Shown here: positions 1 through 12,700 of the stretch, piece after piece
Numbering within the stretch: position 1 is the first letter of the stretch
How the letters are laid out: every line of letters begins with the position of its first letter
NCBI GenBank assembly: GCA_026419785.1
Contig: JAODTK010002488.1
Span: forward strand, 226,445-290,444
Reading direction: 5' to 3'
Length of the DNA stretch: 64,000 nt
Source of the DNA: Sclerodactyla briareus
Lineage: Eukaryota > Echinodermata > Holothuroidea > Dendrochirotida > Sclerodactylidae
Program-made: the position numbers and the translations under genes
The notes under the pieces: model-generated
Told to the model about the DNA's origin: nothing
What the model saw: the letters and a program-made list of their open reading frames with translations, nothing else
Databases searched by the model: none

Positions 1-22
1 AATTAGCTTGACCCTGCAGTGT

Positions 23-280
23 GCGACGCCTTCTTGTGAACCCATCCTCCGAGATTTCCACTATGTCGTTGTGCCAGTTTCGGCTCAAACGGACAATGTG
101 TGGAGAGTTATATTGCCTAACCCCGGAGAAAATCTCCAATCGTGCAAATTTGCAATTAAGCGACCTCCGTTCTGAGCGACGCCCACTTTTGAACTCATCC
201 GAGATTTCACTCAGGCGAAATGTGTGCCAAGTTTCCGGCTAAAACGGACGACGTGGTTGGAGGTTATTGTGCTAAACAGC
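23..280. repeat. Tandem pair, ~153-bp unit
   Basis: The block GCGACGCC-C-T-TTGAAC-CATCC-CGAGATTTC ... TTTC-GGCT-AAACGGAC-A-GTG-GGAGGTTAT occurs at about 23-130 and again at about 176-280. It may continue beyond the left edge of the window. No function is seen. Confidence 0.7.
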
Positions 281-1559
281 AACGCCGACGCCGCGGATCG
301 CGAGACGGCGAAGCCAAACCATACTATCCCCGAAGTGGGGATATAATTATTATTTTCTAGGGTATACTCTAGACTACTGAGTCGGACAGGGATCTCCCGG
401 GAGGCGAGTTCAACTGGGAGCTGGTCACAAGATATGTCTGCCGATTTATGGTAATATGGGCAGATCAGATTTTTCCTCTGAATATTGTTGTCGCTCATTA
501 CTTTTCAGCATCGATTGATTCACTGGGGGAGGGGTAAAGGGCATTGGCACAAGCTAAAAAACGAAGAACTAAAGCAGACGTAACCCGTGGCATTTCATAT
601 TGCCACACGGAATCAAGTTTCGTGGCCTCTGTAACTGTGGCCTTTTTGCCTCTCGCGCTGATAGGAGAAAAATACGGTGCCCCCCCACTGTCAGAACTGT
701 TTTTGAACAGTTCCATTTCCTACCGCCACAGTGTTATCATGACCAACCGTGAACCTTCTTCAGCCTGTTCTGCGTCAATCGCGGCACCACCACAGATTCA
801 TTTCCCTATTGCAAGCAACATAGGATTGTTATAAGTTCTCCTTTTGTTCGCGACTATCCGTGATTGAATACCTTACCACATATGATATCGCATCGATACC
901 GAGAATCGGAAATTATACGGCTGCTGTTACTACAGGCACCTTGCAATATGAAGGTGGATCAATAAATCTCTTTTTCGTTTGGCGGCCAATTAACCATTCC
1001 TGGTCGTTTTGCTCCACGGCCACGGAGTGCGTGACCAGTATCCGTTCAAGGTTGTTTTTGTTTTTTTTTCCTTCATGTGTTCGATTTTACTGGAGTGTAA
1101 GCATGGTGTCGGAGTGACAGTCGTTGCCGGGCACTGATTCTCTAAATTCGAAGACTGAGGATTTTCTAAAGTCAGTTTTTTCAGGAGTCTCCCGTCTATC
1201 AATCAAATTTTCCCAACTAGGTGACTGTTTAACATTTTAGAAACACTGTGATCTCCTTTAGGCCACAGCTTGGTGGTGTTGTGCAGTGTGTCCATGCTGT
1301 CAGCAATGTTATCTGGATTTGCCTGAATTACCCATAGTTGTGAGCAACCGGAATGAAGTATCTCACTGAGGGGTATAATGTGGGCGCGAAATCGAACTAC
1401 AAGCTCAACCGCCTTAAATAGAAACGCCACTTCCCATAATCCAAGTTGATGAAAAAAATTACGATTTCATTCTAGACAACTAATTCGACCTTGACACATG
1501 CATACCCGTAGCCAGAGCAATAAGCATGGGGGGGGGGGGGGCAAGATTTTTTTTACCAG

Positions 1560-1650
1560 GGGCGGGCTAGGTAATTGGGATGGAGGATACAGAGCATAAC
1601 CAATATTGGGGGGACGACGCCCCCCCCTCTCGATTTCGGGCCTGCATTGA
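1560..1650. repeat. Possible end fragment of the interspersed element
   Basis: The words AACCAATATTGGGGGGACGA and CGCCCCCCC resemble the G/C-tract ends of the three copies above. It is short and low in complexity, so the assignment is weak. Confidence 0.3.
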
Positions 1651-2919
1651 CGAACCGCTGTTGATGAATAAATTGTGATGAAATATCGAAGCACCGCAAT
1701 GTTGTTTTTTTTTCGCCCGGCCAGTTGCTATACCAGACGGACACTGTCTTTCGGAAGCATGACAGTATTCCTTACAATTTCAGTGTGGTTTCTTCACACT
1801 TGCTGGGCCCAGAATAGGGTAGGTCCTCTGTTCGGCAAGTATTATTAGCACCGAATATCGAAAACTCTATACGCGGATAATTTATTTCTTGATTCCCTAA
1901 TGATGGTACATTAACCTTATCGATGTCAGGTTCAAAGCATCATATGAGGAGGGTGAAATTCCGAGGTCAAAAGTTCAAGGGAAAGTATTTTGAATACGAT
2001 AACTACTGAATCATTGCTTCGACCAATGGACATTTCCAATTGGACATTTCGAGCTTCTCATAGAGAATGTCTGACAGGTTGTTAAAAGAACCCTTAACTG
2101 CTCAAAAGAGATCAAGACAGCACACCGTGGAAAATGCGCTAGAACCATGCCTAGAATGAAGGAAGGGCCAAAGGGAAGATACAAAAGGAATCATCCCACC
2201 TCAAGGTAAGGACACCCCCTCCCGCTGAATTTGGTATTGCCCTGTCATGACGCCAGCTAGTATGCTCGGTTGTAGGAGCACCCAGGCTTAATAGTATACA
2301 ATGCTCCTAAATCCCACGTCCCCCACCATAGCAAGCATACAGTAAGACAAGATTGGACATCGCTCCCGTGGCTGCACAGCATAAAGGGTCACACCGTGCA
2401 CTCGTGGCCACGGCAGCGGGGGTCATTGGGGTGCAGATTTCCTTCCGCGGGGACCACATCCGTAACTCATAGAAAGAAAATGGTGGGAGAAGGGAGTTCG
2501 ACCCAACCCCCCCCCCCCCGCCATTAACACGTGCTTTAGGGGGTGAAAACTGGCTAATTTGACCATAACATTTGGCGGCATGGCGGAATCTATAGATTCA
2601 GGGTTCGGCAGTTCCAAGGATACGTACAGGGTCCCCGTTGAGGAGGAACGGGAAAGGAGACCGAGGATCACAAGAGTCGCCTGCGCTGCGTCTTGACTAA
2701 GACGAGCACATCCATCCATCCCCCTTCCATTTACTCGTTAGTCTTGAGGGGAGACGGTTCCGTTTTCCTTATGGCTCAGCGAACCACTGTCACAAACACA
2801 GAACATGAAACGGACAGTGACAATTATATATTATCCATAGTTTAGGTATAGTGCAGTGAGAAGTATTGGAGGAAACGTAGGCCGTGTAGAAAACTTAGTA
2901 CGTTCCACCTAAACCGGGT

Positions 2920-2986
2920 AACGGCAGCGGCGACGGCAAAAACATACCGCATACATAGGTACAAGTACGATTTTTGCCGTTACCGG
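2920..2986. repeat. Inverted repeat (stem-loop)
   Basis: ACGGCAAAAA at about 2933-2942 pairs with TTTTTGCCGT at 2971-2980. Outer GGTAACGG and CCGTTACC extend the stem after a bulge. Loop about 28 nt. Confidence 0.6.
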
Positions 2987-4789
2987 ATAAGGTGTGGGGG
3001 AACGCGCGTGCATCTGAACAAAACTAATCTTGTGCTTTTGGTTACACCTATGTTAGAGGAGAGCTGGCCCTCTTGAACCCACTACGATTTACAGGATGTT
3101 GAACAGGTCCAATGTCTTTCGGTACCTATAGGGGGGGGGGGGAACTTGAATAGTACCTTGACTTTTCAGGGGAAAATCGGTAGAGCTGGCAGGATTCGTT
3201 TGGACCTGCCAAGGACTATCCCCACAGTGATGTGCTTTCAGCTCTGTCGGCGATTCCCGTAGGGCTAGGGTGAATTATCATCATGGGTTTTTCATACATG
3301 AAATCAATAGCGGCAGCTCCTGGTACCTGTTGTGACAAGGATGTTTCATGTTCCTCAAGGGAGTATGCCTGCTACAAGGCAGCCCGCTCGGGTTGTTCCA
3401 CCCTCCATGTAAAACTATGGGGAAGGAGTCGTTTATCTAGCCATGGAGTACACCAATTGAACGCCTAGCCTCAAGATATTCCTGATGTGCAAGAACAACA
3501 AATACTTAAATAAGACTGATATGTGCAATTGAAGAATGGGCTGGAATTTTGAATTCTTCAAATAAGATCTGGGGGTACTTCTAATCTATTGTTTTAGACG
3601 CTAGGTAGGTATGAAAGGTTTCGCGTATCTATCTTGAGTGTTTCGTCCATCACTTAACTGTTGGTATGTTATGAACCGATGCAATTGAAAATAAAATGAA
3701 AAAATAATTCCCTTGTGACACATTGCATCTTGATTGCAAATGGACGTACGACCCGTTAATGAGTTGAATTTCGGCTTTTTCAATTGAAGGGCCACGGTTC
3801 GGCAGGGACGTCACACGTTGAAACAAAATCAGTGCAATCCATTTCGATTGGCGGTGAATCGTCACTTCACAAAATGAGTTTCTATATACTCGAGCTATAT
3901 TCTGTCGTGGCGTCAATTAGAAGACCGACCCCAGACTATATTCGTGGGGGTTTTCGAGACGACATTGCGTGGAGGAGCCTACGTAATCGCATTGTTAGCT
4001 GTAGAATTCTCTACCAGATTCAGTGAGTAGCTCTAGCAATAATATTTGCTGCTTCCATATTTTCTCGGGTTTTTTTGTAATGAGTGTCCTGCTTGATAGA
4101 CTTCCAATGGCTCTTTTTAAAACACTTCCTTTCACATGTACTCAGGTTATATGGATATGACTTGGAATGCATGTGATTAAAACAAAATTAAATAAAATGG
4201 AATGACCGCAATATTGCCTCTTTCGCAATATTGCGCTGGATACCGTACCAAAATCCACTCTTTCACAGCTTTTGCGCTGGATATACGGCTGAAAGCATGG
4301 AACCAATATAAGCGAATACCAATACACGTACAATACAGGTGCTAATACGATGGGTGATAATAGGGAGTGGGTGGGGAGGAACAAAACAATTCAGCGTTGC
4401 ACTAGCATTATTGTCGAGGATTAGAGGTGACGATCAACAATGCCCGAATATAGGCAAGTTATTTTTTCGCCCTGCAAAGAATAGAAGAAGATTTCTTTTA
4501 GTTTGAACATTGAGACGGAAATGGTGTAAATATTTTAGTCGCTGCGTAACTGGGTGTGTTCAGGATCCGTCTTTTTTCTCGACGGGGTGTCCGTCGGAAT
4601 CGGTCAAGTTCATAAAAGTTCTTTGAGTAGGCATCCTGAATCTGTAATGTTTTTTAAGGAAAACTGCAGGATTGAAAAGAGGCTAGCTGTAGAAAAAACT
4701 GAATGCGTCAGTCCAAAACCGAAGTCATACGACTTACGTTCGGGTACATTCCCTTGAAGTTTGTGCATGTGTGATGAGCAAGGATCGAT

Positions 4790-5530
4790 GGGGGGACAGG
4801 GGGGGGGGACGGCGGCCCCAATGTTTTGGTGAAGGGGACGAATGCATTAGTCCCCCCCCCCCTAATATTGAGCCCAGGCTGCTATTTCGCTAAAACTGTA
4901 TCCGACATATCCAGCAGCAACCGTGTTTAAATAAGGCCTAATAACTTAAATGATCAGATGAGTGAATTCAGCTGTTCCATTTTCGAATTTGTGCGCGCTT
5001 ACGCCGCGTTGTATTTCATGTATCGGTGGTTCAGACATCATGAGTGACCTTGTGCAGACCATGAATGTGCCTTAACAAAAAAAAAAATGCGGAAATTATG
5101 GGATGTCCGTTTATAATTATCATGAGTGAAAGAAGGGTTCTCATTCATCCTACGTTTGCATTAAGACAGGCTGGATTTACCACTTGGGTGTCATCCTTAT
5201 TGGACGTCCTGTCGATTGTCCTGCTAGGGGACAAGTAGTTAAATAAACAAACAAAACTAACCACAAATCGCAAACAATACTAACACCCAATCGCTATCTT
5301 GGAGTGAAGAGGGGGGTGGAGGCGAAGGGGCTAGGTTACCACCAGGCTGGGATCGGTGATTTTTTCTATTTATTATGGTGCGACCATTTGTTGAGAGTTA
5401 GGTGCGTGCACGGTGCACATATTAAGGGGAAGGCACACGGTGCGAGTGGAAATCCCATAAAAGAGCAATTGAAGATTCGGCCAGGGAAACGCCACAAATT
5501 TAGTGGAAAACATGATTTAAAAAACAGGTG
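4790..5530 (-). mobile_element. Interspersed repeat element, copy 3 (reversed, 3' part)
   Basis: The reverse complement matches about 27680-28400 of copy 1. Matching points are the CAGGCTG-GATTTACCA block, AGTTAAATAAACAAACAAA against AGTTAAATAAACGAACAAA, the GC-rich inverted repeat (about 4992-5008), AGCGAAATAGCAG and the terminal G/C tracts with AATGCATT-GTCCCC. The forward open frame at 5304-5531 is the antisense of the internal tandem unit and not a gene. Confidence 0.7.
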
Positions 5531-7089
5531 AAGATTAGTTTAGATCCAAGGATTGCCCTGACGATGACATGGCAAAAGTGTTGAATTTTCGCGCGTGCTT
5601 CGCGCGCGTTTGCGGTTTCTGTTCTGTATTGTTACTGATTTGGCCCACAAGCTATGGCCACAAGTCGTCTCTCCATGCGCTGTGGTCCGACAAAGAAGAT
5701 AAAAAATGGGGGCCCGTAATCTTTTGAGTAAAAACAACTATTTAAGTGATAGGTAGAGAGGGGTCAGTTGCAATGTCCGATCGTTGTAAACTGGTATCTT
5801 GCAAAATTCTTGAACGTAGTGGTTGTTGCCAATTGCCCATTTTCATTGCTCCTCATGACTGTAACCTCCACTTGCATCGTATTTTAGAATGTGAAAGCAC
5901 CCAACGCAAAACATTGAAATTCGATCCCTAAGGCGATAAGTTTTTGGAGAAACCTTGCCTGAAATTAAAAAAAACTTGTTATAAATTTTAGGCGGCTGCT
6001 TACTGTCCCATAAGGTGGGGAAAGAGCCATTTCCTGCAATCTAGGTGTTCTGTCAAACGAAAAAAAAAATTATTGTACGCTGCGCGCCAACCTTTTCCAT
6101 TGATTGACATAACTTGTTGTCCAAGTGTGAGTCATGAGTTATTGCGCAGTTTGGATTCTCCCCAATTTCTCTGCATATTGGACCAAAATTTGAAGGTCAT
6201 TAACTCCTCATAGGAACATAGTATTGAAAGGGTTTGAACCTAGAGATACAGTTCCCATTCTACACATTGTAACGGTTCCGCTGTAATACCCAAGAGCATT
6301 TGATTGTCTTCAATGCAGTCTGGTAGGACCCGTCCCGAGCTGGCACGATTCTCCTGCGACCCTCCAACTATATATTTCTCAGGAATGAGAGGGGTTTGAT
6401 GAAAATAAAGATGTTGAAGCAGTTGGGCTATACCATATTGCATATTGGGACGATCAGCTCAAGTATCGCCTGATATTGCCAGATGAAAACGAATGGCAAG
6501 AACCTTCCTCTCATGATATCTTCGCTGGGAAAGCAGGATGCGCCGTGATTACAGTTATGATAATTGGGTATAGTGTTGTATACGTGTACTATCCGCCTAA
6601 AAAACTATGAACCTAATGGACAAGTTAACCCACATGACTATGATCTTTTGAGTAGTGTGAATACATTACTCTAAATCGGGCCTTGTTAAAAAGCACACTG
6701 ACGACTAACGGGAAGGAACAATTAATAAACTGCAAAACCAAAGTGGGTTACGTTTATGATTCATTCCACGTATCGGTACACTAACGACTGAATGCAAGGG
6801 AAAATCTAGACTATTGCCCCACAGCTATAGGATGAGGGTTTACACAGAGGGGTGGAGTGGTCATGCCAGCATAACATAGTCTCTGTGTTGGACGCTGATA
6901 CTTGAAATTCAAAGTAGCATGCAGCTTTACATCACTCGCGGAATTTCGTGACAGTGCGCCATTAGCGCACACGTAAATGTCGGTGTTTGCGTTGTCTATC
7001 CAGTCGGGCTGCATTTTTGACCTTGACGAAGTCAGAGGAAATCTATGCAGTCACGTCGGGGTGTGTGTGGTTTTGTTGTGTGTGTGTGT
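5531..7089. other. No gene recognised
   Basis: Contains a CGCGCG-TGCTT-CGCGCG hairpin near 5590, the partial satellite unit at 5985-6075, and otherwise nothing I can assign. Confidence 0.6.
5985..6075. repeat. Single partial unit of the 29-30 kb satellite
   Basis: GCTTACTGTCCCATA, GAGCCATTTCCTGCAATCTA and TCTGTCAAACGAAAAA follow the same order as the ~190-bp unit at 29.2-30.2 kb. Confidence 0.5.
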
Positions 7090-8810
7090 GGTGTGTGACG
7101 CCCAGCGTTGTAAACACGATAACTTGATCAGGTCTGGTAGGTTTCACAAAGGCTATACTTGGGTATGGGTGTTCCCCAGAGGAGTACATGAACCCTATTG
7201 TTTTTTTAGTCAGGTCAGGGTATCTGAGGCACCACCGAGGTAAAGTCGGAAAACCTTTCAAACACGCTAAGTCCAGAATGGTTGGTCTGATCAATGTGAA
7301 ATTGGGTGATAGCTTTCTTAGGGGAGTACACGAACCCTATTGTGTTGGTTTCAGGTCGGTGATGTGAATTTTGGTTCTAAAATAGAAAAATTGTGAAAGT
7401 CAGATATTTTAGCCAATTTGGCTGTAAACCGATAAACTCGACCCCACCCGGATGGATGAAGCCATATTGGTATGTGTGTTCCCCATGATGAGGTTCATGA
7501 ACCCCATTGTTTTGGGGTAGGTCAGAGTCAACGAAGGTCACCAGGGTCAAAGACTGAAAACCATTGTGAACACGATGAAGGCCAGAATGGTTGGTCTGGG
7601 GGGTGGGGAAATCAAGTTGAAATTTGTGTAGAGCTTTCGTAGGGGATACAGGAACACTATTGTTTTTGGTTCAGGTCGGGGGTGAATTTTGGCGGGAAAA
7701 TAGAAATTTTGTGTGAAAATTCGATATTTTGGCCAATTTTGGCTTTGGTAAACACAATTAAATCAAAAACCCCAACTTGGATGGATGCAGGCTAAAATTG
7801 GTATGTGTGTTCCCCATGATGAGTACATGAACCCTATTGTTTTGGGGTCAGGTCAGAGGGCATATGAGGTCACCAGAGGGGTCAAAGTCTGAAAACCTTG
7901 TAAACACGATAAGCCCAAAATGGTTGGTCTGATCAAGGTGAAAATAGCTTTCTTTTTTCTCTATGGGAGCTACAGACACGATTGTTTCTGATTCAGGTCG
8001 GGTGTGAGTTTTGGCTGAAAAAGAAAAAATAAATGTGATATTTTGGCCAATTTTGGCTTGTGTAAACACGATAAATCGACACACCCGGTGGATGAAGCTC
8101 ATACTTGGTAGGTGTGCCCCATGATGAGTAAATGAAACCTATTGTTTGGGGGTAGGGTCAGAGGTCATAGGCGATCACCAGAGTTCAATGTCTGGGAAAA
8201 CCTTGGCAAACACGATAAGTCCATAATTGTTGGTCTGATCAAGTTGAAATTAGGTGTAAGCTTTGCTTATGGGGTACCAGGACCCTATCGTTTTTGGTTA
8301 GGTCAGGAGTAATTTTGATCGAAATAGAAAAATTGTGAAAATTTGATATTCTAAAGCCATTTTTGGCTCGTAAAACACGATAATGCTTGACCCCACCTGG
8401 CATGGATGAAGCTCATACTTGGGTATGTTGGTTTCCCCATGATGAGTATATGAACCCTATTGTTTTGGACTCGGTTTAGAGTCATCTGAGGTCACCAGAG
8501 TCAACGTCTGAAAAACCTTGTAAACACGATATCCAGAACGGTGGTTCTGATCAGGTTGAATTAGTGTGTAACTTCCTTATGGGGAGTACATGAACCCTAT
8601 TGTTTTTTGGTAAAGGGGGCGGGGTGAATATGCCTTCATACTTGGTTTGGTATTCCCCCCTATAGTAACATGAACCCTATGTTTTGGGGGGGTCAGGGGG
8701 AGGTCCTCTAAGGTTACCATAGTCCCAGTCTGTAAAAACCTTGAAATTAGTGCGTAGCTATTTTATCAAGGGGACAGGAACCCTGTTAGTTGTTGGTAAA
8801 GATCGAAATT
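7090..8810. repeat. Tandem array, ~315-bp unit, about five copies
   Basis: Units begin with GTAAACACGATAA-like text at about 7111, 7425, 7747, 8060 and 8369, with a partial copy to 8790. Each carries a GGATGGATGAAGC block, two TGAACCCTATTGTTTT blocks about 160 bp apart, GGTCAGGTCAGAGGTCA-like half-sites and CCAATTTTGGCT. The two internal blocks suggest the unit arose by dimerisation. Indels between units are frequent. Small frames within it are incidental. Confidence 0.85.
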
Positions 8811-9220
8811 TGTCATCACGTTATTTTTGCCTATAATGAGCTGGTCTCTCGTCCCCCATTTGTCCGTGTTTCGGCTAATGTGGTTGACAGAAACAGTCAA
8901 GGAATCACTAATCCTTTTTGGCTTTCCTGGTTCTTGTGTGTAGACGATAAACGGACAAGTCCATCTTCAAGAAGGCTAAAACTATAATCGTCTTAACCAG
9001 ACTATAGCGGCATGACACAATTGAGGTCGTTAATTATCCGGGCACAACGTTGGAGTTTCCCGAATAGGCCTCTTCGAGTGGTTTGCTTAGACAGTTTAAT
9101 AGCGGCCAAAGTACGTCCAAATTATATGAAACAAGCATCGATATCGTCAGTTTGCCAATTTTCTCTTCCGGAACTAGGTTTTTAGAACCTTCACCTTACT
9201 GTACACTGCCAACGTATACG

Positions 9221-9700
9221 GCCATTCCATTTCCAGATATCTTTGGCAAATTATGTAATTATGTGAAAGATTTGCCACACCCCCGAATTAACTTTTTTTC
9301 CCATACAACAATCATGTTTCTAAACTAATTTCACCCCTATTTCAAGGAAACAGATTTGTATCGAAGTATTTATTTCATTGTTAGGAATATTAGAATCATT
9401 TCTTTCTGGCCATTTTCATATTACATTTATCCGGGAACTATGTTATAGCAATTCCTCTTATTGAGACATGCAACGTTACGGCCCATTTCCAATCTCTTGC
9501 AATTCTGTGACAGTTTCCCCACCCTCAAGATAATTTTTTTTCCCATACAATACGCAATGTTTCTAATAATTTTCAACCCTATTTCAAGAAAAAAAGTGTA
9601 TTCGAAGCTATTTGTCTTGTTAGGAATTTTTAAAATCATTGCTGCCATTTCATATTGCAAATATAATTTCGCGAATTCATTCTTCATTTTCCGTATTATT
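9221..9700. repeat. Tandem duplication, 260-bp unit
   Basis: GCCATTCCATTTCCA...TTTTTTTCCCATACAA...ATGTTTCTAA at 9221-9440 is repeated from 9481, with single-base changes and small indels. The opposing open frames at 9427-9916 run across it and look incidental. Confidence 0.8.
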
Positions 9701-12700
9701 CCCCAAGCCTGTCTGATAGGCCAGACGATATCAACACAATGGGGGCCAAGCACGACGACACTGTCTCTCTTGACATTCTATAGTACTCCTATCTCGCTGC
9801 TGACATTTTTGAGGGGTACATACGTGGCGATTACTGATGAAAAACGAGTGAGCAGCTATGGGGACGTCTTGAAAATTGGTGTGGGGGGGGAGGGGGGGGG
9901 GGGTGGAGTAACATAATGAAACATCATGTAAATTTTGCTTGTAGACACAATAACTAATACTTGATGATCAGCTCCTGTGGATCGGAGTACGTCTACCATG
10001 ACGACACACAACACCTTGATGGTCTGAAACCCGACCAGTCAGTTATTTTAAAAAATTAGTATATTCACAATGCTTATGACCAGTGGTTCCCAATCCTTTT
10101 CACCATTCCCCCCCCCCCCCCTCCTGGCCCTTTCGCTTTGAAGCCGGTTCCTCTCATGAAAACATTCTGATGAAGGTGAATAGGTGGGGAGAAGTGCGGG
10201 AAAGGGTTGAAAAACTTGCCTTATATAATCGTGTTTGTAAACAAGGAGGCATTCACAATCCTACAATCCTGCTAAAAATGATACCTTTGTATACCATTTT
10301 TTCTCCCTGGAAATCATTGAATTTCTCCCCTGGGGCCAGAATTCCCCCCTGGGGGAACCACTGCTATAAGCCTGAAGACGGATCACATGAAACCCGTGGT
10401 GCCTTGAGCTGCGTGTGTTTCTACGACGGTCTTGCTCGCCCCCGGAACCCCCCTTTTTTGGTTAAAAATATGAAGACCGCGTTGGTCAGATTATGCTAAG
10501 TACAGTTACGAGTCAGTCATGATTGTTTGGCGATTGAGCTGACGGAATTCGCCAAAGCTTGGTCATACAATGTGTGGCCCACATATATGTTTGTGACCTT
10601 GCTGTGTGTATGGTACGGGTGCCTGCGGTCAAAGGTCATCCCGAGTGAACATAGGTTTAGCAGTTAGAGAATCAATTGGAGACTTGTTAGTCGTGGTTCG
10701 TGAGACCACAATGTGAAGAGATCGACAGGTCAAACACATTACTGGCCAGTGCGCGAATGGATCAAGTTCATACGTGGGACAGTATGTGGGTCAATCATAT
10801 GTCATATCTTGCAACTTAAGACTCTTGTCGTGGGTTATAGTTCAAAATGCTATATGAGGTCAACAGTAGTCAGAGTCCAAGGAAACCTTTGTGTACACGG
10901 TATGTCGAGCATGCTTTGTCCGATCAAGCTGAATTATAGTATGCAGCTCTCCTAGCAGCAAGCTTGCCCACGACATAGCAGTCATGTCGCGTTTCGTGTG
11001 GGGACCGCAATGGTTAGGTAAAAACCTCAGACCGTAGCCACCGCAAGCGGCCAACCCGCTGTGCTAATTGCGAAACAGCAATTGGTATGAACGAGTCCAC
11101 TTTTCACGAGCGATGGACGCTTGTTTAGGAAACTCGCAAGACCCACGTAGTCCGTAGGGGCAAACATATATGATGTTTTTCGCTGCAACTGCATTGCGCG
11201 GCCCATCAGTTCGTGCTCGACTCGCGGGTGAAAAAAAAAACGAACAGGAAACTAGAGCCACAATACTGTCTGACGTCCGAACCATTTCTCATTTCTTATT
11301 GAATTTGAGGTCTAAGAATTACAGCTTGGGTGATGTTCTTGAAGAAAAAGTTTAAGCCTAGTGTCTGTGACGACACTTATGGGGAAGACCTACTGTATCG
11401 TCTCTTATTAACCCTCTCCATAACGATTCTTGGTTTGATAGCAGGTGGTTTCGAAGCAATAATCGAAAAGTACGCGACGAGGCTCTCTCCGCCACCTTGG
11501 GCTTACTACATCTGTTCCTGGCGGTATTTGGCAGGTCGCCTGGATACTGTACGTGTTTGACGCGGTATGCCGATACACCGAAGCAGGCCCCGACCGATTG
11601 TATCGCAAACCGCGGTTGTTAGCAAAGCTCTTTATGTCGGGATTTCTAGTAGCGCTGTTGATGAACGGCACAGCGCTGCGGTTTCTCGCCAATGATTTTC
11701 TGCTACGTTTATTAATTCATGCTGCTCCTATGGGTTTCACTGGCGCGAACGATGGTGTACACTACACCTCGAATGGACGAGTACTTGGTGCTGATGGGAG
11801 GACTCCAACTCAAATTCAGGTTAGTATTGAGTTAAGTGAATTGTACAATGGGACAGGTGGGCTCGACGGCTGAGCAATCATGAGTATGAACGCCATTTGG
11901 CAAGTCGAAGAGAATGAGGGTGCGAGGAAAGTAGCGTTACAAGAAATCTCTAGATTAGGTAGTATGAAGTTTAGTCGACCGGTGAATCTGTTAGAGAGCG
12001 CCAACCCATAGTTATCCACTGCTTGTAGATTCGAGCCACGTTGTGCCCCAAGCAAGGTACCTTAACGATCATTGAACACATTCAAGGTGCAGTCATAGAG
12101 TACCCCCCCCCCCCCCACTCCCCGCACATTGCCCCTTTTGATGTAGGACTACAGCCGGACATAGCCATATTTCCGTTGTCTAGAATGTCATCCTTGTATA
12201 GCTTCCATAGGGCAAAATCTAGGCCATAACCAACTCTAGACCGACTTCCGTACTAACGGGGGGTATGTAGGGAATTTGCACCAGCCTAGTATTGAAGTAG
12301 GAAAACAGAGCTGAAAATGCAGGTTTGGTAGGAATCGTTTGAGCATAGCCCAGAGCTATGCAAGGCTGTTGTTTGATGGGTCAGTCCCGTCTCACCTATT
12401 ATCAACCGTCCGCACTGCTGAAATCTAATGCACTCTGGCTACGACAGCTCACGATAGAACCTTCCACAAATTTCGAAATTACACCGAAGACTAGTTAAAC
12501 CTTTATGTGACTCTTACATAATGTAGTGATAGAATACGAACATGTAACACCTACTTCAAAATACATGCTCGTAGTATTAGGCATGAGTGTATTATTGTAG
12601 GTGGATAAAACATTAATTTTGTAACTGCGCGGTGCGTCATTTCTCATCCAATTGGAACTATTCGTTGTGCCATCACATCCCCCCATACCGTCTAACCAAT

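Larger units (their letters stand above)
285..4785. other. No gene recognised
   Basis: Only short chance frames. It holds G/C homopolymers (about 1528, 2508, 3131 and 4801), the stem-loop at 2.9 kb and the possible element end at 1.56 kb. The stretch at 4670-4785 resembles 27010-27130. Confidence 0.6.

Noticed and set aside
9427..9916. Opposing 108- and 151-residue frames
   Set aside because: They cross a 260-bp tandem duplication on both strands and end in a G tract; no recognisable protein.
11330..11873. Possible membrane-protein exons with hydrophobic stretches
   Set aside because: No conserved motif or convincing splice sites. The opposite strand is equally open, so coding is not supported.
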